The position numbers were made by a program, and so were the translations under genes. A DNA stretch of 43,129 bases from a virus: IMG/VR virus record IMGVR_UViG_3300021090_000052, positions 1-43,129 of that record. One strand, given 5' to 3'. The notes below the pieces were generated by a model that was given only the letters and a program-made list of their open reading frames with translations, had not been told where the DNA came from and made no database searches. This document shows positions 1-6,326 of the stretch, in pieces (within the stretch, counting starts at the first letter, position 1; every line of letters starts with the position of its first letter).

Positions 1-103
1 TCAAAACCCCTTCTGCTGTGATCCAGAATGCACGTGTATGTATGCCATCGTGCGTCCCAAACGCACGGCAAAGTACGCAATTGATGTCAGGTTCCTGGTT
101 CAT
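1..103 (-). CDS. small CxxC protein, cut by window edge
   Basis: The ATG at 103 lies one base after the stop of the upstream gene (TAG C ATG), so it looks translationally coupled. At least 34 residues are visible and no stop occurs before base 1, so the gene continues off the window. Residues 9-12 are Cys-Val-Leu-Cys, a possible half of a zinc ribbon. Nothing else is recognisable. It is the last visible member of the leftward operon with the terminase-small-subunit-like gene. Confidence 0.55.
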   Translation of the reverse strand, partial: MNQEPDINCVLCRAFGTHDGIHTRAFWITAEGVL

Positions 104-104
104 G

Positions 105-389
105 CTACAGCTTTTCGAGCCGCGCAAAAAGGCCGCGCGCTTTGTGACAAACGCAAGAGCAAGTCACGTCACCGACCTGGTGTGCACCAGACGCGACCAG
201 CGCGCAACTCTGGCACATCCGTGTCGTCCGCGAACCGTCGGCCATACGGACAGCGAGGATGTCAAAAAACTGCCGGAACGTTTCGACAACCTCGTCGAAC
301 ATTTCGCGCGGCAGGGAAACCGGCCCGCCTTCCGCGCCTGCCGCGTTGTTGCTCGCCGACTCTGTTTCTGGAAAAAACTGTGAGCTCAC
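105..389 (-). CDS. small Cys-rich protein, possible zinc binding
   Basis: This is a 94-residue protein. The GTG start overlaps the TGA of the upstream gene (GTGA), the same coupling used across this phage. An N-terminal acidic and Ala-rich stretch is followed by a helix (EMFDEVVETFRQFFDIL). The C-terminal half holds five cysteines: a CxxC near residue 58, then a CxCxxC followed by His, a plausible zinc knuckle. It ends in -EKL. It sits directly after the terminase-like gene. No family is recognised, and its role in packaging or late control is unknown. Confidence 0.65.
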   Translation of the reverse strand: MSSQFFPETESASNNAAGAEGGPVSLPREMFDEVVETFRQFFDILAVRMADGSRTTRMCQSCALVASGAHQVGDVTCSCVCHKARGLFARLEKL

Positions 390-973
390 AACTCAATCTC
401 CTTGTCGATCGCTGGATCCATATGCGTCACGCCGAGCACATTCGCCCGCGCGGCTTTCTCAGCCAAGGCGCGAAGCGCGTCCCGGTCTTCGATGGAAAGT
501 GCATGAAGATTGAAAGAAGTTGAAGCAATCGAGCCGCTGTGCTCAACGTGCTCTGTCGGCTTGTGCCCTGCGCGGTCAAGGATATCAAAGGCCGACCGCA
601 TCTGCACTTGTTCCGCTTTCGCGTTCGCCATCAGGTACGCTACTCGCTCCAAGGCAGGTTTCGCAAGCTCCGCCAGGCGCGTCGCAATCTGCGCGCCTTG
701 CGCGATGACTTGCGAGGTCGCTGCCGCCTGCGCCGCCTTGAACCTCGGCCGCGCCACGATGGCTCCGACGGTCTGCTCATTGATCCCGCAGTTGACCGCG
801 ATCCGCCAGTGCGGCCAGCCCATCAAGTAGGCAACAAAAACGCGCAGCTCGAGCGGCGAGAGATTCTCCGGGGCCGGCTGCGCCGAAGGCGTGACAATCT
901 CCGCTACCGCGTCTGCCACGCTTGCGTCCGCAACGACCTCCGTTGCCGCGGCCCCGTTGCCGTTGGCGCTCAA
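386..973 (-). CDS. terminase small subunit-like HTH protein
   Basis: This is a 195-residue protein. After a low-complexity Ala/Val-rich N-terminus (about 1-40), residues 40-80 form a helix-turn-helix-like segment (LELRVFVAYLMGWPHWRIAV, then NEQTVGAIVAR). A helical region follows, then a segment with SAFDILDRAGHKPTEHVEHSG, whose layout (...A..iLdraGl.p.e.v...) is typical of phage small terminase and related packaging HTH proteins. The small terminase recognises pac or cos DNA and hands it to the large subunit, which is not in this window. The start overlaps the stop of the GIY-YIG gene and the product ends in -IEL. A different DNA-binding protein is possible. Confidence 0.6.
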   Translation of the reverse strand: MSANGNGAAATEVVADASVADAVAEIVTPSAQPAPENLSPLELRVFVAYLMGWPHWRIAVNCGINEQTVGAIVARPRFKAAQAAATSQVIAQGAQIATRLAELAKPALERVAYLMANAKAEQVQMRSAFDILDRAGHKPTEHVEHSGSIASTSFNLHALSIEDRDALRALAEKAARANVLGVTHMDPAIDKEIEL

Positions 974-1383
974 AGCTCCACCTCACGAGTTTCGACTTTT
1001 TGCACCTGGCAAATAGCCCGCAATTCTCGCAACGTCGCTGCCAATGCGATGTGCGATGCATTCGCTCGCGTTGGACGAACATGTGACGCCTCGCGTTGGA
1101 CAGTCCCTTTCCCAACATGCTGTATGTTATACTTTGGCGCGTAAAGTTGAATCAAATTTGCTTCCACTTCCTCTGGCCTGTACTCCTTCGTCCTCAGCCA
1201 CGGTTTGAGGAACCAAACTTCATTGAACTTCCACATCTTTGCGCGATGCCGCTGCACACGCTTCTTCAACGCTTGCGTCAAGCCTACATAAACCACCTCC
1301 CCACTTGCCATCAAAAAGTACACCACTCGTGCAAGAGGTGGCCTACTCTTTGGCCAAGGCAGAAGCTGTAAATTCTCCATCAT
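970..1383 (-). CDS. GIY-YIG endonuclease
   Basis: A GIY-YIG nuclease domain fills most of the protein. It has VVYFL and VVYVG spaced by a short loop (the GIY and YIG strands), a basic helix with Arg (ALKKRVQRH), and a helix with the metal-binding Glu (EEVEANLIQLYAPKYN) ending in the usual Y.P.YN. Such free-standing enzymes are often homing endonucleases. The reading frame is open back to 1419, but a sigma70-type promoter with its -10 at 1396-1391 predicts transcription from about 1384. I therefore place the start at the tandem ATG ATG at 1383/1380, which implies an almost leaderless mRNA. The product ends in -VEL, and its stop overlaps the next gene. Confidence 0.8.
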   Translation of the reverse strand: MMENLQLLPWPKSRPPLARVVYFLMASGEVVYVGLTQALKKRVQRHRAKMWKFNEVWFLKPWLRTKEYRPEEVEANLIQLYAPKYNIQHVGKGTVQREASHVRPTRANASHIALAATLRELRAICQVQKVETREVEL

Positions 1384-1390
1384 CTGAGAC

Positions 1391-1419
1391 ATTGTACCAT
1401 AACCGCCCGCTGGTGTCAA
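1391..1419 (-). promoter_or_regulatory. sigma70-type promoter for leftward operon
   Basis: Read on the minus strand, a consensus TTGACA (1419-1414) is followed after 17 bp by TACAAT (1396-1391). The -35 sits in CACTTGACA, the same extended form seen at the plus-strand promoters at 2756, 4558 and 5172. It would drive the GIY-YIG and terminase-like genes. The predicted start point almost coincides with the ATG codons at 1383/1380. Confidence 0.7.
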
Positions 1420-1760
1420 GTGCTCTTAAGTCTGCGTAATCGTTGAGGATTTTCGCTGCCATATATGTCCCTAAGAAACTCCCCCGCCTCCCGCTTCACA
1501 CTTCCCGTGCACAAAAAATTTGGTGAGAATTTTCGCAAGAATTTTCGCGGGGGGTTGCAAGTTCCGTGCCAACCGTTGGCACGGCCTATGGGGTAGGGCT
1601 TGTGGCAACAAAGTGACGGTGCGGAGAATCCTTAATGATTCCGCGGGGTTGGCCGCGGCAAAAGTGTAACGCGCGTCAAAAAGGTGACGCTCGCGGGGCG
1701 CGCGGCGAGGGAGCACTCGTGGCTAAGTACGCGGAAAAGCTAGGCTTTTGGGGAAAGGGA
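1420..1760. other. non-coding divergent region with palindromes
   Basis: There is no credible gene here. The stretch holds a direct repeat of GAATTTTCGC (near 1530-1550), a palindrome with 9-bp arms (CCGTGCCAA-CCG-TTGGCACGG, 1564-1584), a bulged hairpin around GAATC/GATTC (about 1631-1644), and a hairpin made of two CCGCGG sites. It separates the leftward and rightward operons. A replication origin, packaging site or operator cluster are all possible, and none is shown. Confidence 0.45.
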
Positions 1761-1798
1761 GGTTTGGCACTTGGTATGCAATAGCATGGTTGTCCGTT

Positions 1799-1991
1799 CA
1801 ACGAGAGGGCGCGAGGGAAAAAGCGACGGCGCAAGCCGCGCGGGGTCTACCGACCGGGAGGCGGTGAAAACCGTCTTAGCCGGGCGGCAGGAGCAAAAAG
1901 GCTCGGGGGCAAACCCGGGAACCGGAGGCCCACTGTGTGCGCGCCGAAGGAACCCGCCCCGTGAAAGTACCCGTAGCAATTTCGCTACGGG
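1799..1991 (+). ncRNA. candidate structured RNA leader upstream of 2011 gene
   Basis: This purine-rich, non-coding stretch can form several short hairpins in a row. They are GGC-GCAA-GCC, GGTC-TACC-GACC, CGGT-GAAA-ACCG, GAGC-(AAAAAG)-GCTC, and a strong CCCGTAGC-(AATTTC)-GCTACGGG at 1970-1991. A possible long-range pairing joins GGCGCG near 1808 to CGCGCC near 1940. Two loops are GNRA type. The frame open through it from 1771 has no protein-like composition. I do not recognise an Rfam family. A cis-regulatory leader or a stable small RNA are both possible. Confidence 0.4.
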
Positions 1992-2010
1992 AACTGGAGG
2001 CTCGAAGTCT

Positions 2011-2481
2011 ATGGCAGAACCAGCAAGGAGCGCGAAGCAATTCGAGTTCGAAATGGCACAAACGGTTATCAGGCTTTTCGCAAGCCGTTTGAACGATGCT
2101 GGGAGGAAGGTGGCAACGGACTACGTTGCTACCCTCCGCAAGGAAGACGCGAAGGCGGAGCTTCCGACCATGAGCAAGAACGGGAAGGAAGTTCCCATCT
2201 TGCCGGTCGGAGTCAACTTCCCCTACCCGAAAGGCGGGATTGAGCAGTACATCGAACCCGCTTTCCTCGCCAGCTGGAAGGCAACCTGGAAGGAGCAGGT
2301 GCTCGGCCGAGGGATCAAGGTGGACTTGGACCTTGACAAGTTCATCCAAGGGCAGGCGCGAATCGACCTGAATCGAGACAGAACGCCTGTCGCAGAGGCA
2401 AGGTTCTACGAGACGACGACGGACGCGAAGGGTGGCACGAAGGCTGCCCCGAAGACCAAGAACGTCGGCGCAGCTCTGTAG
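2011..2481 (+). CDS. unknown protein, single-gene unit
   Basis: This 156-residue protein matches no family I recognise. I chose ATG 2011 because GGAGG lies 11 bases upstream; the open frame further 5' crosses the structured leader. Residues 1-60 look helical, with one conserved-looking patch (VNFPYPKGGIEQYIEP) in the middle and a Lys/Thr-rich tail ending VGAAL. It is followed at once by a strong terminator, so it forms a single-gene transcription unit, like the 4662 gene. The two proteins share a similar last segment (VGxxL) and the same bases after the stop (TAGGCCA). It may be a highly expressed early protein. Confidence 0.75.
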   Translation: MAEPARSAKQFEFEMAQTVIRLFASRLNDAGRKVATDYVATLRKEDAKAELPTMSKNGKEVPILPVGVNFPYPKGGIEQYIEPAFLASWKATWKEQVLGRGIKVDLDLDKFIQGQARIDLNRDRTPVAEARFYETTTDAKGGTKAAPKTKNVGAAL

Positions 2482-2489
2482 GCCAACGA

Positions 2490-2533
2490 GAGGAGAGGGG
2501 CGAAAGCTCCTCTCCTCCGCCTTCCCTTTTTTT
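2490..2533 (+). terminator. intrinsic terminator
   Basis: A 12-bp stem (2490-2501 with 2506-2517, one G-U pair) closed by a GAAA tetraloop is followed after nine bases by seven T (2527-2533). It lies directly downstream of the 2481 stop and would end the upstream unit. Confidence 0.8.
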
Positions 2534-2545
2534 GTGCGCCACCCG

Positions 2546-2726
2546 TGCTCTTACGAACCTAAGGTCAAGCAGAAAGAGCGTTCCTAAGAGCACTCGCGCT
2601 CTTCTGAACCAAAGGTCAAGGCGCCCCTCGCGCCCCGCTCTTTTGCGCGGCCGGTGGAGCCTTTTTGCAGGGTGCAAAAAGAGACTTCTTCAGCTCTCAC
2701 CCCCGTCCTTCCGAGCCCAAGGTCAA
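2546..2726 (+). repeat. three iteron-like direct repeats
   Basis: Three related copies occur at 2546-2568, 2596-2619 and 2704-2726. Each runs roughly CTCTTnnGAACCnAAGGTCAA. The AAGGTCAA cores start at 2561, 2612 and 2719, a spacing of 51 and 107 bp, or about five and ten helical turns. The 21-bp palindrome at 2661 fills the gap between copies two and three. The array lies between a terminator and a promoter and contains no gene. Confidence 0.6.
2661..2681. repeat. 21-bp palindrome, copy 1
   Basis: CTTTTTGCA-GGG-TGCAAAAAG has perfect 9-bp arms. The same palindrome recurs at 5074-5094, 13943-13964 (one extra T) and 20120-20140. This copy lies 74 bp before the -35 of the promoter at 2756. Confidence 0.75.
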
Positions 2727-2755
2727 AGGCGTTGTGCTGGGGACATAAGTGTCAC

Positions 2756-2784
2756 TTGACAAACCCTCCTTGATATGATACTAT
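2756..2784 (+). promoter_or_regulatory. sigma70-type early promoter
   Basis: TTGACA (2756-2761), a 17-bp spacer and TACTAT (2779-2784). Transcription from about 2791 would run through the 200-bp inverted repeat and into the 3098 operon. Confidence 0.75.
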
Positions 2785-2810
2785 GGCTCTACAATATGAT
2801 CATACTACGG

Positions 2811-3010
2811 TTAACAGCCCCTCTCATTAGCTCACTCGCCTTCGCTCTGGTTGTGAGTCTTTCTGTCTCTCTCTCCTCTCTCTCTCTATGTTCGTCTCTC
2901 TCGATCTCACTTGAAGAGAGAGAGAGACTGAGTAGAGAGTGAGAAGAAAGAGCGCTAAAGAGCCAAAGAACAAGCGCGAGCGGAAGGGAGCAAAAGAGAG
3001 GGGCTGTTAA
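2811..3010 (+). repeat. 200-bp long inverted repeat in leader
   Basis: Outer arms at 2811-2825 and 2996-3010 are perfect 15-bp inverted repeats (TTAACAGCCCCTCTC). Inside, the left half is TC-rich and the right half AG-rich, so pairing could continue for most of the length. Further out, ATGATC (about 2796) and GATCAT (about 3016) add weaker pairing. As RNA it would be a long hairpin in the 5' leader of the 3098 gene. No clear target-site duplication flanks it, so a mobile element is not supported. Confidence 0.6.
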
Positions 3011-3023
3011 GGATAGGATCATG

Positions 3024-3047
3024 GGAGCATAGGAGCATAGGAGCATA
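3024..3047 (+). repeat. tandem 8-mer, three copies
   Basis: Three exact tandem copies of GGAGCATA lie 50 bases before the start of the GIY-YIG gene. Each carries a GGAG that resembles a ribosome binding core. Confidence 0.7.
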
Positions 3048-3097
3048 GCCGCGCAAAAAGAAGGAGAGCGCGCCGCGCAGGGGGAAGGAGAGCGCTG

Positions 3098-3379
3098 ATG
3101 CGAAAGGACAGAGCAGAAGAGTCGCACGTGGTTTACTACCTTTTGAAGGAGGGAAAAAGAGTTTACATAGGTTGCGCCTTCGAAGTTGCGCAACGCTTGC
3201 AGTGGATTAGGAGAGATCATCCAGACTGGAGTTGGGACGGCTGGGCAACAACAGAGCCGTTCAGTAGCAAGAGAAAAGCGCACGAGTTTGAGAGGCAAGA
3301 GATCAAGCGCTGGCAGCCGGAGTACAATGTGGGTTCAACACAGAAAGATCACAGAGGCGACAATTTCCGCGAGAGCTAA
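3098..3379 (+). CDS. small GIY-YIG nuclease domain protein
   Basis: The 93 residues are essentially a bare GIY-YIG domain: VVYYLLKEGKRVYIG at 11-25, a helix with Arg (EVAQRLQWIRR), and the Glu-bearing helix FERQEIKRWQPEYN near the C-terminus. GGAAGGAG precedes the ATG. It is a second, divergent GIY-YIG in this phage; the other is at 970-1383. It lacks the DNA-recognition domain of large homing enzymes. It opens the early operon behind the promoter at 2756. Confidence 0.8.
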   Translation: MRKDRAEESHVVYYLLKEGKRVYIGCAFEVAQRLQWIRRDHPDWSWDGWATTEPFSSKRKAHEFERQEIKRWQPEYNVGSTQKDHRGDNFRES

Positions 3380-3391
3380 GTAGGAGAGAGA

Positions 3392-3904
3392 ATGAGAAAG
3401 AGCAAAGAACTACTAGGTCTCATGGCGTTTAAGTTGACAGACAAGGAATACGCGCAGCTTGCGGTGCATGCATCGGTTGTGAACATAAGCATGGGAGAGC
3501 TTCTAAGGACGTTGATTAGAAAGCTGCCAGATGTAGAGCCAGAGCTGGTCGCAAGGTGGGCAGGGCACAGGAAACGCTCGGGACATGAAAAGCAAGCGTT
3601 GAGTTTGGAGACAATTGAGAAGCGGCTAGCGGAGGCTAGTACTCGAGCCGCGCAACTTGGCGAAGACGGGCAGCCTGTGGCGTCGTTTGAGGAGCAGTAC
3701 TATGATGAGGTGAGAAAGGCGAAGCTTGAGGATGCTGCCGCGCAAATGCGGGCGCTCAATGTGTTTGGGGACCAGACTGGCAAGCTGTCGATGTTGGAGG
3801 AGGCAGAGCTGCAAGAGGCGGCCGCGGCGGGCGACGAGGAGGCAAAGGCCAAGTGGGAAGCCTACGTAGAGAAGTTCAAGAAGAAAGCGAGGACGGAACT
3901 ATGA
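3392..3904 (+). CDS. ribbon-helix-helix-like DNA-binding protein
   Basis: Residues 10-50 (MAFKLTDKEYAQLAVHASVV and the following helix with LLRTLIRKL) resemble a ribbon-helix-helix or MobC-type N-terminus: a short basic strand followed by two helices. The remaining 120 residues are charged and probably helical, with no motif I know. An AGGAGA precedes the ATG. The product ends in -TEL, and its stop overlaps the next start (ATGA). It could be an early transcription regulator or a DNA-binding accessory protein. Confidence 0.6.
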   Translation: MRKSKELLGLMAFKLTDKEYAQLAVHASVVNISMGELLRTLIRKLPDVEPELVARWAGHRKRSGHEKQALSLETIEKRLAEASTRAAQLGEDGQPVASFEEQYYDEVRKAKLEDAAAQMRALNVFGDQTGKLSMLEEAELQEAAAAGDEEAKAKWEAYVEKFKKKARTEL

Positions 3905-4062
3905 ACATTGACAAAGTCAAACTCGAGGTTCACCTTTCACCGAAGGCTGCCGACCAGCTCGCTTGGCTCACGCGGGCCATCTTTAACTGTGACAGCCGCG
4001 CGGATACGGTGCTCGAAAGAGCGATTGATGATATGTATGTGAGTCTTGTGAAGGAGCTCTAG
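3901..4062 (+). CDS. small ribbon-helix-helix-like protein
   Basis: This 53-residue protein starts at the ATG overlapping the previous stop. It has one strand (VKLEVHLSPKAADQLAWLT) and two helices (DSRADTVLERAIDDMYVSL), the layout of a short ribbon-helix-helix regulator. It ends in -KEL. The tandem arrangement with the 3392 gene suggests the two act together, but this is inference. Confidence 0.55.
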   Translation: MNIDKVKLEVHLSPKAADQLAWLTRAIFNCDSRADTVLERAIDDMYVSLVKEL

Positions 4063-4063
4063 C

Positions 4064-4501
4064 ATGGGAAAGGACAGCCCTAGAGGTGATCGTGTGCTTT
4101 GGTTCTTGGACTCCGACTTGCTCACAGTCAGAGTCTTTGCCGCGCGGAACGGGGCGACTGGTAGGTACGTCTTGCTGCACCTTGTCGGCCAAGCGCGCCT
4201 TGCCGCGGACGACCAGATTGAGCGCTACGCAAAAGCGCCAAGGCACAGGCACACTTTTAAGTCTTCCGAGTTCGCCTGCTTGCCGCACGAGCATATGCAC
4301 GACGTTGCCGCGGCACGGCATGAGTTCCTCAACGACGTCCTTTCCGCTCTGATTCACAAGGCACTCGGGCCGACGCCAGCGCGGCCAGGCAACGCCATGG
4401 ACGAAGACTGGACCTGGTACGCACAGATGCAACTCTCTGGGCGCTACGCGGAGCCGACCTTTGACGCGTTCTTACAGGGAAAAGACCGAAAATGGCAATA
4501 A
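4064..4501 (+). CDS. unknown protein
   Basis: The protein has 145 residues and starts one base after the previous stop. It is rich in His, Arg and aromatic residues, with a central HEHMHDVAAARHEF stretch that could bind metal. No signal peptide, membrane segment or known domain is seen. It is the last gene before the promoter at 4558, so it probably closes the 3098 operon. Confidence 0.6.
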   Translation: MGKDSPRGDRVLWFLDSDLLTVRVFAARNGATGRYVLLHLVGQARLAADDQIERYAKAPRHRHTFKSSEFACLPHEHMHDVAAARHEFLNDVLSALIHKALGPTPARPGNAMDEDWTWYAQMQLSGRYAEPTFDAFLQGKDRKWQ

Positions 4502-4557
4502 GTTCTCATAAATGGGAACTCGCGTTTTCGCTTGCGTTTTCAAGGGGTTACGCCCAC

Positions 4558-4586
4558 TTGACATTCGCCTGTGGATCGGGCATAAT
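4558..4586 (+). promoter_or_regulatory. sigma70-type promoter with conserved upstream element
   Basis: TTGACA (4558-4563), a 17-bp spacer and CATAAT (4581-4586). The 43 bases before the -35 (from 4515) closely match those before the promoter at 5172 (from 5130), including GGGTTRCGCCCRC. This suggests a duplicated promoter cassette or a shared upstream activator site. Confidence 0.7.
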
Positions 4587-4661
4587 GCGCTCACAGTCAC
4601 AGATTGGCGAATAACTCGCCAGTCACAACGCGCGCCAGAAACGCGCAGGAGGAAGAGAAAC

Positions 4662-4973
4662 ATGAAAGACGTAACGGTACGAACCACGATCGACGCAGCG
4701 GACACAAAGGATGGCAAGGAGTTCACCGGCGGCCGGACCTTCCCGTTCCCCGACAAGATCGACGAGCGGCCCGCGTGGGAAGCCACCTACGCCAAGCTCG
4801 CGAAGGAGAAGAGCTGGACCACGGCGCCGGACTTCCTCGCGGACGCGGAGACCGGCTTCCGCATCCGGGTCGGCAAGGAGATTCGGGAGAAGGCCCGCGC
4901 CGCGTATGGGAAGGACGAGGCAGCAAAGCCGGCGGGTGAGCGCAAGGAGACCCCGGTCGGGACGGTTCTCTAG
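4662..4973 (+). CDS. unknown protein, single-gene unit
   Basis: This 103-residue protein starts at ATG 4662 behind AGGAGGAAGAGAAAC. It has its own promoter upstream and a strong terminator directly downstream, so it is a single-gene unit. It is rich in Lys, Glu and Ala, with an N-terminal strand region (VTVRTTIDAADTKDGKEF) and a C-terminal charged tail ending VGTVL. No family is recognised. Its isolated, strongly signalled expression recalls early host-takeover proteins, but that is only inference. Confidence 0.7.
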   Translation: MKDVTVRTTIDAADTKDGKEFTGGRTFPFPDKIDERPAWEATYAKLAKEKSWTTAPDFLADAETGFRIRVGKEIREKARAAYGKDEAAKPAGERKETPVGTVL

Positions 4974-5018
4974 GCCAGCTGCCGCATGAGGTAGCGAAGC
5001 AACCTCAAAGCTGGAGAA

Positions 5019-5053
5019 GGGGGGCAAGCTGCAAGGCTTGTCTCCCTTTTTTT
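5019..5053 (+). terminator. intrinsic terminator
   Basis: An 11-bp stem (5019-5029 with 5036-5046, two G-U pairs) and a six-base loop run straight into seven T (5047-5053). It closes the 4662 unit. Confidence 0.8.
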
Positions 5054-5073
5054 GACCTGTAGGTGCACTAAAC

Positions 5074-5094
5074 CTTTTTGCAACGTGCAAAAAG
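5074..5094. repeat. 21-bp palindrome, copy 2
   Basis: CTTTTTGCA-ACG-TGCAAAAAG has perfect arms. It lies 77 bp before the -35 at 5172, nearly the same offset as copy 1 from the promoter at 2756. Both copies sit between a terminator and a promoter. Confidence 0.75.
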
Positions 5095-5171
5095 AGCCAT
5101 TTTGTTTTGGTGGGTAAAATGGCATTTCTGGAATCGCGTTTTCCCTAGCAATTTCAATGGGTTGCGCCCGC

Positions 5172-5201
5172 TTGACATACCCGGCCCCCGTATGCTACAA
5201 T
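5172..5201 (+). promoter_or_regulatory. sigma70-type promoter of main early operon
   Basis: TTGACA (5172-5177), an 18-bp spacer and TACAAT (5196-5201). It precedes the long run of close-packed genes from 5276 and probably drives much of it. It shares the upstream element with the promoter at 4558. Confidence 0.75.
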
Positions 5202-5241
5202 GTAGTCGATGCTGAATCTCTGGACACGCGCTGAAACGGAT

Positions 5242-5259
5242 GCCGCGGGGAACTGCGGC
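5242..5259 (+). promoter_or_regulatory. hairpin next to ribosome binding site
   Basis: GCCGC-(8 nt)-GCGGC forms a stem four bases before AAGGAGG (5264-5270). The same arrangement recurs at 6298, 7422, 9089, 11397 and 14622. Confidence 0.55.
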
Positions 5260-5275
5260 CAACAAGGAGGCTCAC

Positions 5276-5839
5276 ATGGAAGTGACAGAAGCCAACTTTG
5301 CCGCGCGGATCAAACGCAAGCGAGCAGCGAAAGCCGCGCACGAAGGGCGCGCAGAGCTCGCCCGCTCGAGGCAGGGCGCAAAGGACCGGCTCAACAAAGC
5401 TGTTGAGAAGATTCGTTCCATAGGCCGAAGCGGTTCCTCCGCCTTCGCTCCACACCTTGACCCTAAGCTTTCCAACCTTCCTGAAGAAGACGAGCGCTCA
5501 TCCCAGGTCTTTGCCTTGCCGCCCGATGACGAGGACAAGGTCCAGGCGCGCTTGACGCTTGAGTTCCGCCTGCCGAAGTACCGACTTACCTACCGCGTTG
5601 GTCAGCAACTTGGCCTTGACGAGGCTCTCGTTCAGAAAGTCCTCGCCGCGGTTCCCCTCCTTTTCCCCAAGATTTCGACCGAGAAGCGCCTAGCCGAGCG
5701 GTGGATCCGAGAGATCTACGCCGGCGAGGTCAAGAAGCTGCCCTCTGACCGCCGCGGCGACCGCGCCCGTCACGACTCGCGAGTCAAGCATCAGAAGGCT
5801 GGCCTGGCCTCCAAACGCGCCATCGCCGTCGAACTCTAG
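5276..5839 (+). CDS. unknown protein, basic N-terminus
   Basis: This 187-residue protein starts at the ATG five bases after AAGGAGG. Residues 1-60 are very basic and helical (IKRKRAAKAAHEGRAELARS). The C-terminal half (about 90-160) looks like a compact helical domain (YRLTYRVGQQLGLDEALVQK ...), perhaps DNA-binding. It ends with basic residues and -AVEL. It is the first gene after the promoter at 5172. No known family is recognised. Confidence 0.7.
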   Translation: MEVTEANFAARIKRKRAAKAAHEGRAELARSRQGAKDRLNKAVEKIRSIGRSGSSAFAPHLDPKLSNLPEEDERSSQVFALPPDDEDKVQARLTLEFRLPKYRLTYRVGQQLGLDEALVQKVLAAVPLLFPKISTEKRLAERWIREIYAGEVKKLPSDRRGDRARHDSRVKHQKAGLASKRAIAVEL

Positions 5840-5855
5840 CAAAGAAGGAGGAAGC

Positions 5856-6056
5856 ATGACGGTTTCTATGAAGTGCCGCGACTGCGGCGAAGTGCCTGGC
5901 ACCTGCGACCGCTGCGAAACTGACAGCACATGCGCGTGTTGCCCATGTGAGTGCGAGTATGTAGACCCTTCACCCAAGGCGCGCGAAAGCATGAAGCGCT
6001 ACGACCGCGCAGCAGAGCGACGTGAGCGCGCGGACGAGCTTCCAGAACAAGAGTAA
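5856..6056 (+). CDS. small Cys-rich zinc-binding-like protein
   Basis: The protein has 66 residues. The first 35 hold nine cysteines in CRDCG, CDRCE and CACCPCEC clusters, consistent with one or two zinc sites, followed by a charged helix. AAGGAGG lies six bases before the ATG. It is one of several such small early proteins in this phage. Confidence 0.65.
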   Translation: MTVSMKCRDCGEVPGTCDRCETDSTCACCPCECEYVDPSPKARESMKRYDRAAERRERADELPEQE

Positions 6057-6069
6057 AAGGAGAAGACGC

Positions 6070-6210
6070 ATGATTGCATTCTGTTTGCATACCGCCTATG
6101 GAAAGCGCGCCCTCGCTCTCATCATGTACGACTTCGACGGCGACATCTACTGTGCAACCTCTGACTACAACACGAACGGCTTCATCCAAAGCTGGATGTG
6201 CCAAGGTTGA
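6070..6210 (+). CDS. unknown 46-residue protein
   Basis: ATG 6070 follows AAAGGAGAAGACGC, a good ribosome binding site. The short product (MIAFCLHTAYGKRALALIMY ...) alternates strand-like hydrophobic and polar residues and ends in WMCQG. There is no recognised domain. It is supported by its site and by tight spacing to the 5856 gene. Confidence 0.5.
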   Translation: MIAFCLHTAYGKRALALIMYDFDGDIYCATSDYNTNGFIQSWMCQG

Positions 6211-6234
6211 GCTTCCTCATGGTGGATCCCTCAC

Positions 6235-6311
6235 TCGACCTTAGCCTGGGCGACCCTAATTGCAGGGTCGCCTGGAGTAAGGTTGGCCCACGCAACCGCC
6301 GCTGACGCGGC
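6235..6311 (+). ncRNA. nested hairpin element upstream of 6327 gene
   Basis: An outer stem CGACCTTA/TAAGGTTG (6236-6243 with 6278-6285, one G-U) encloses a perfect 9-bp hairpin GGCGACCCT-(AATTGC)-AGGGTCGCC (6249-6272). A second hairpin, GCCGC-TGAC-GCGGC (6298-6311), touches AAGGAGG at 6312. There is no T tract, so this is not an intrinsic terminator. It may regulate translation or stabilise the mRNA. Confidence 0.5.
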
Positions 6312-6326
6312 AAGGAGGAAAACGTC

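Noticed and set aside
1771-2010. Upstream extension of the 2011 gene to ATG 1771
   Set aside because: The extension has biased, non-protein-like composition, covers the hairpin-rich leader and has no ribosome site, while 2011 has GGAGG nearby.
2661-2681. The 21-bp palindrome as a transcription terminator
   Set aside because: The T-rich arm comes first and the A-rich arm last on both strands, so no U tract follows the stem. Separate, better terminators lie nearby.
2811-3010. Insertion sequence or MITE
   Set aside because: There are terminal inverted repeats but no target-site duplication or transposase, and no second copy in the window.
2789-3298. 169-codon minus-strand frame over the TC/AG repeat
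   Set aside because: It is Ser/Leu low-complexity sequence caused by the inverted repeat and overlaps the clear GIY-YIG gene.
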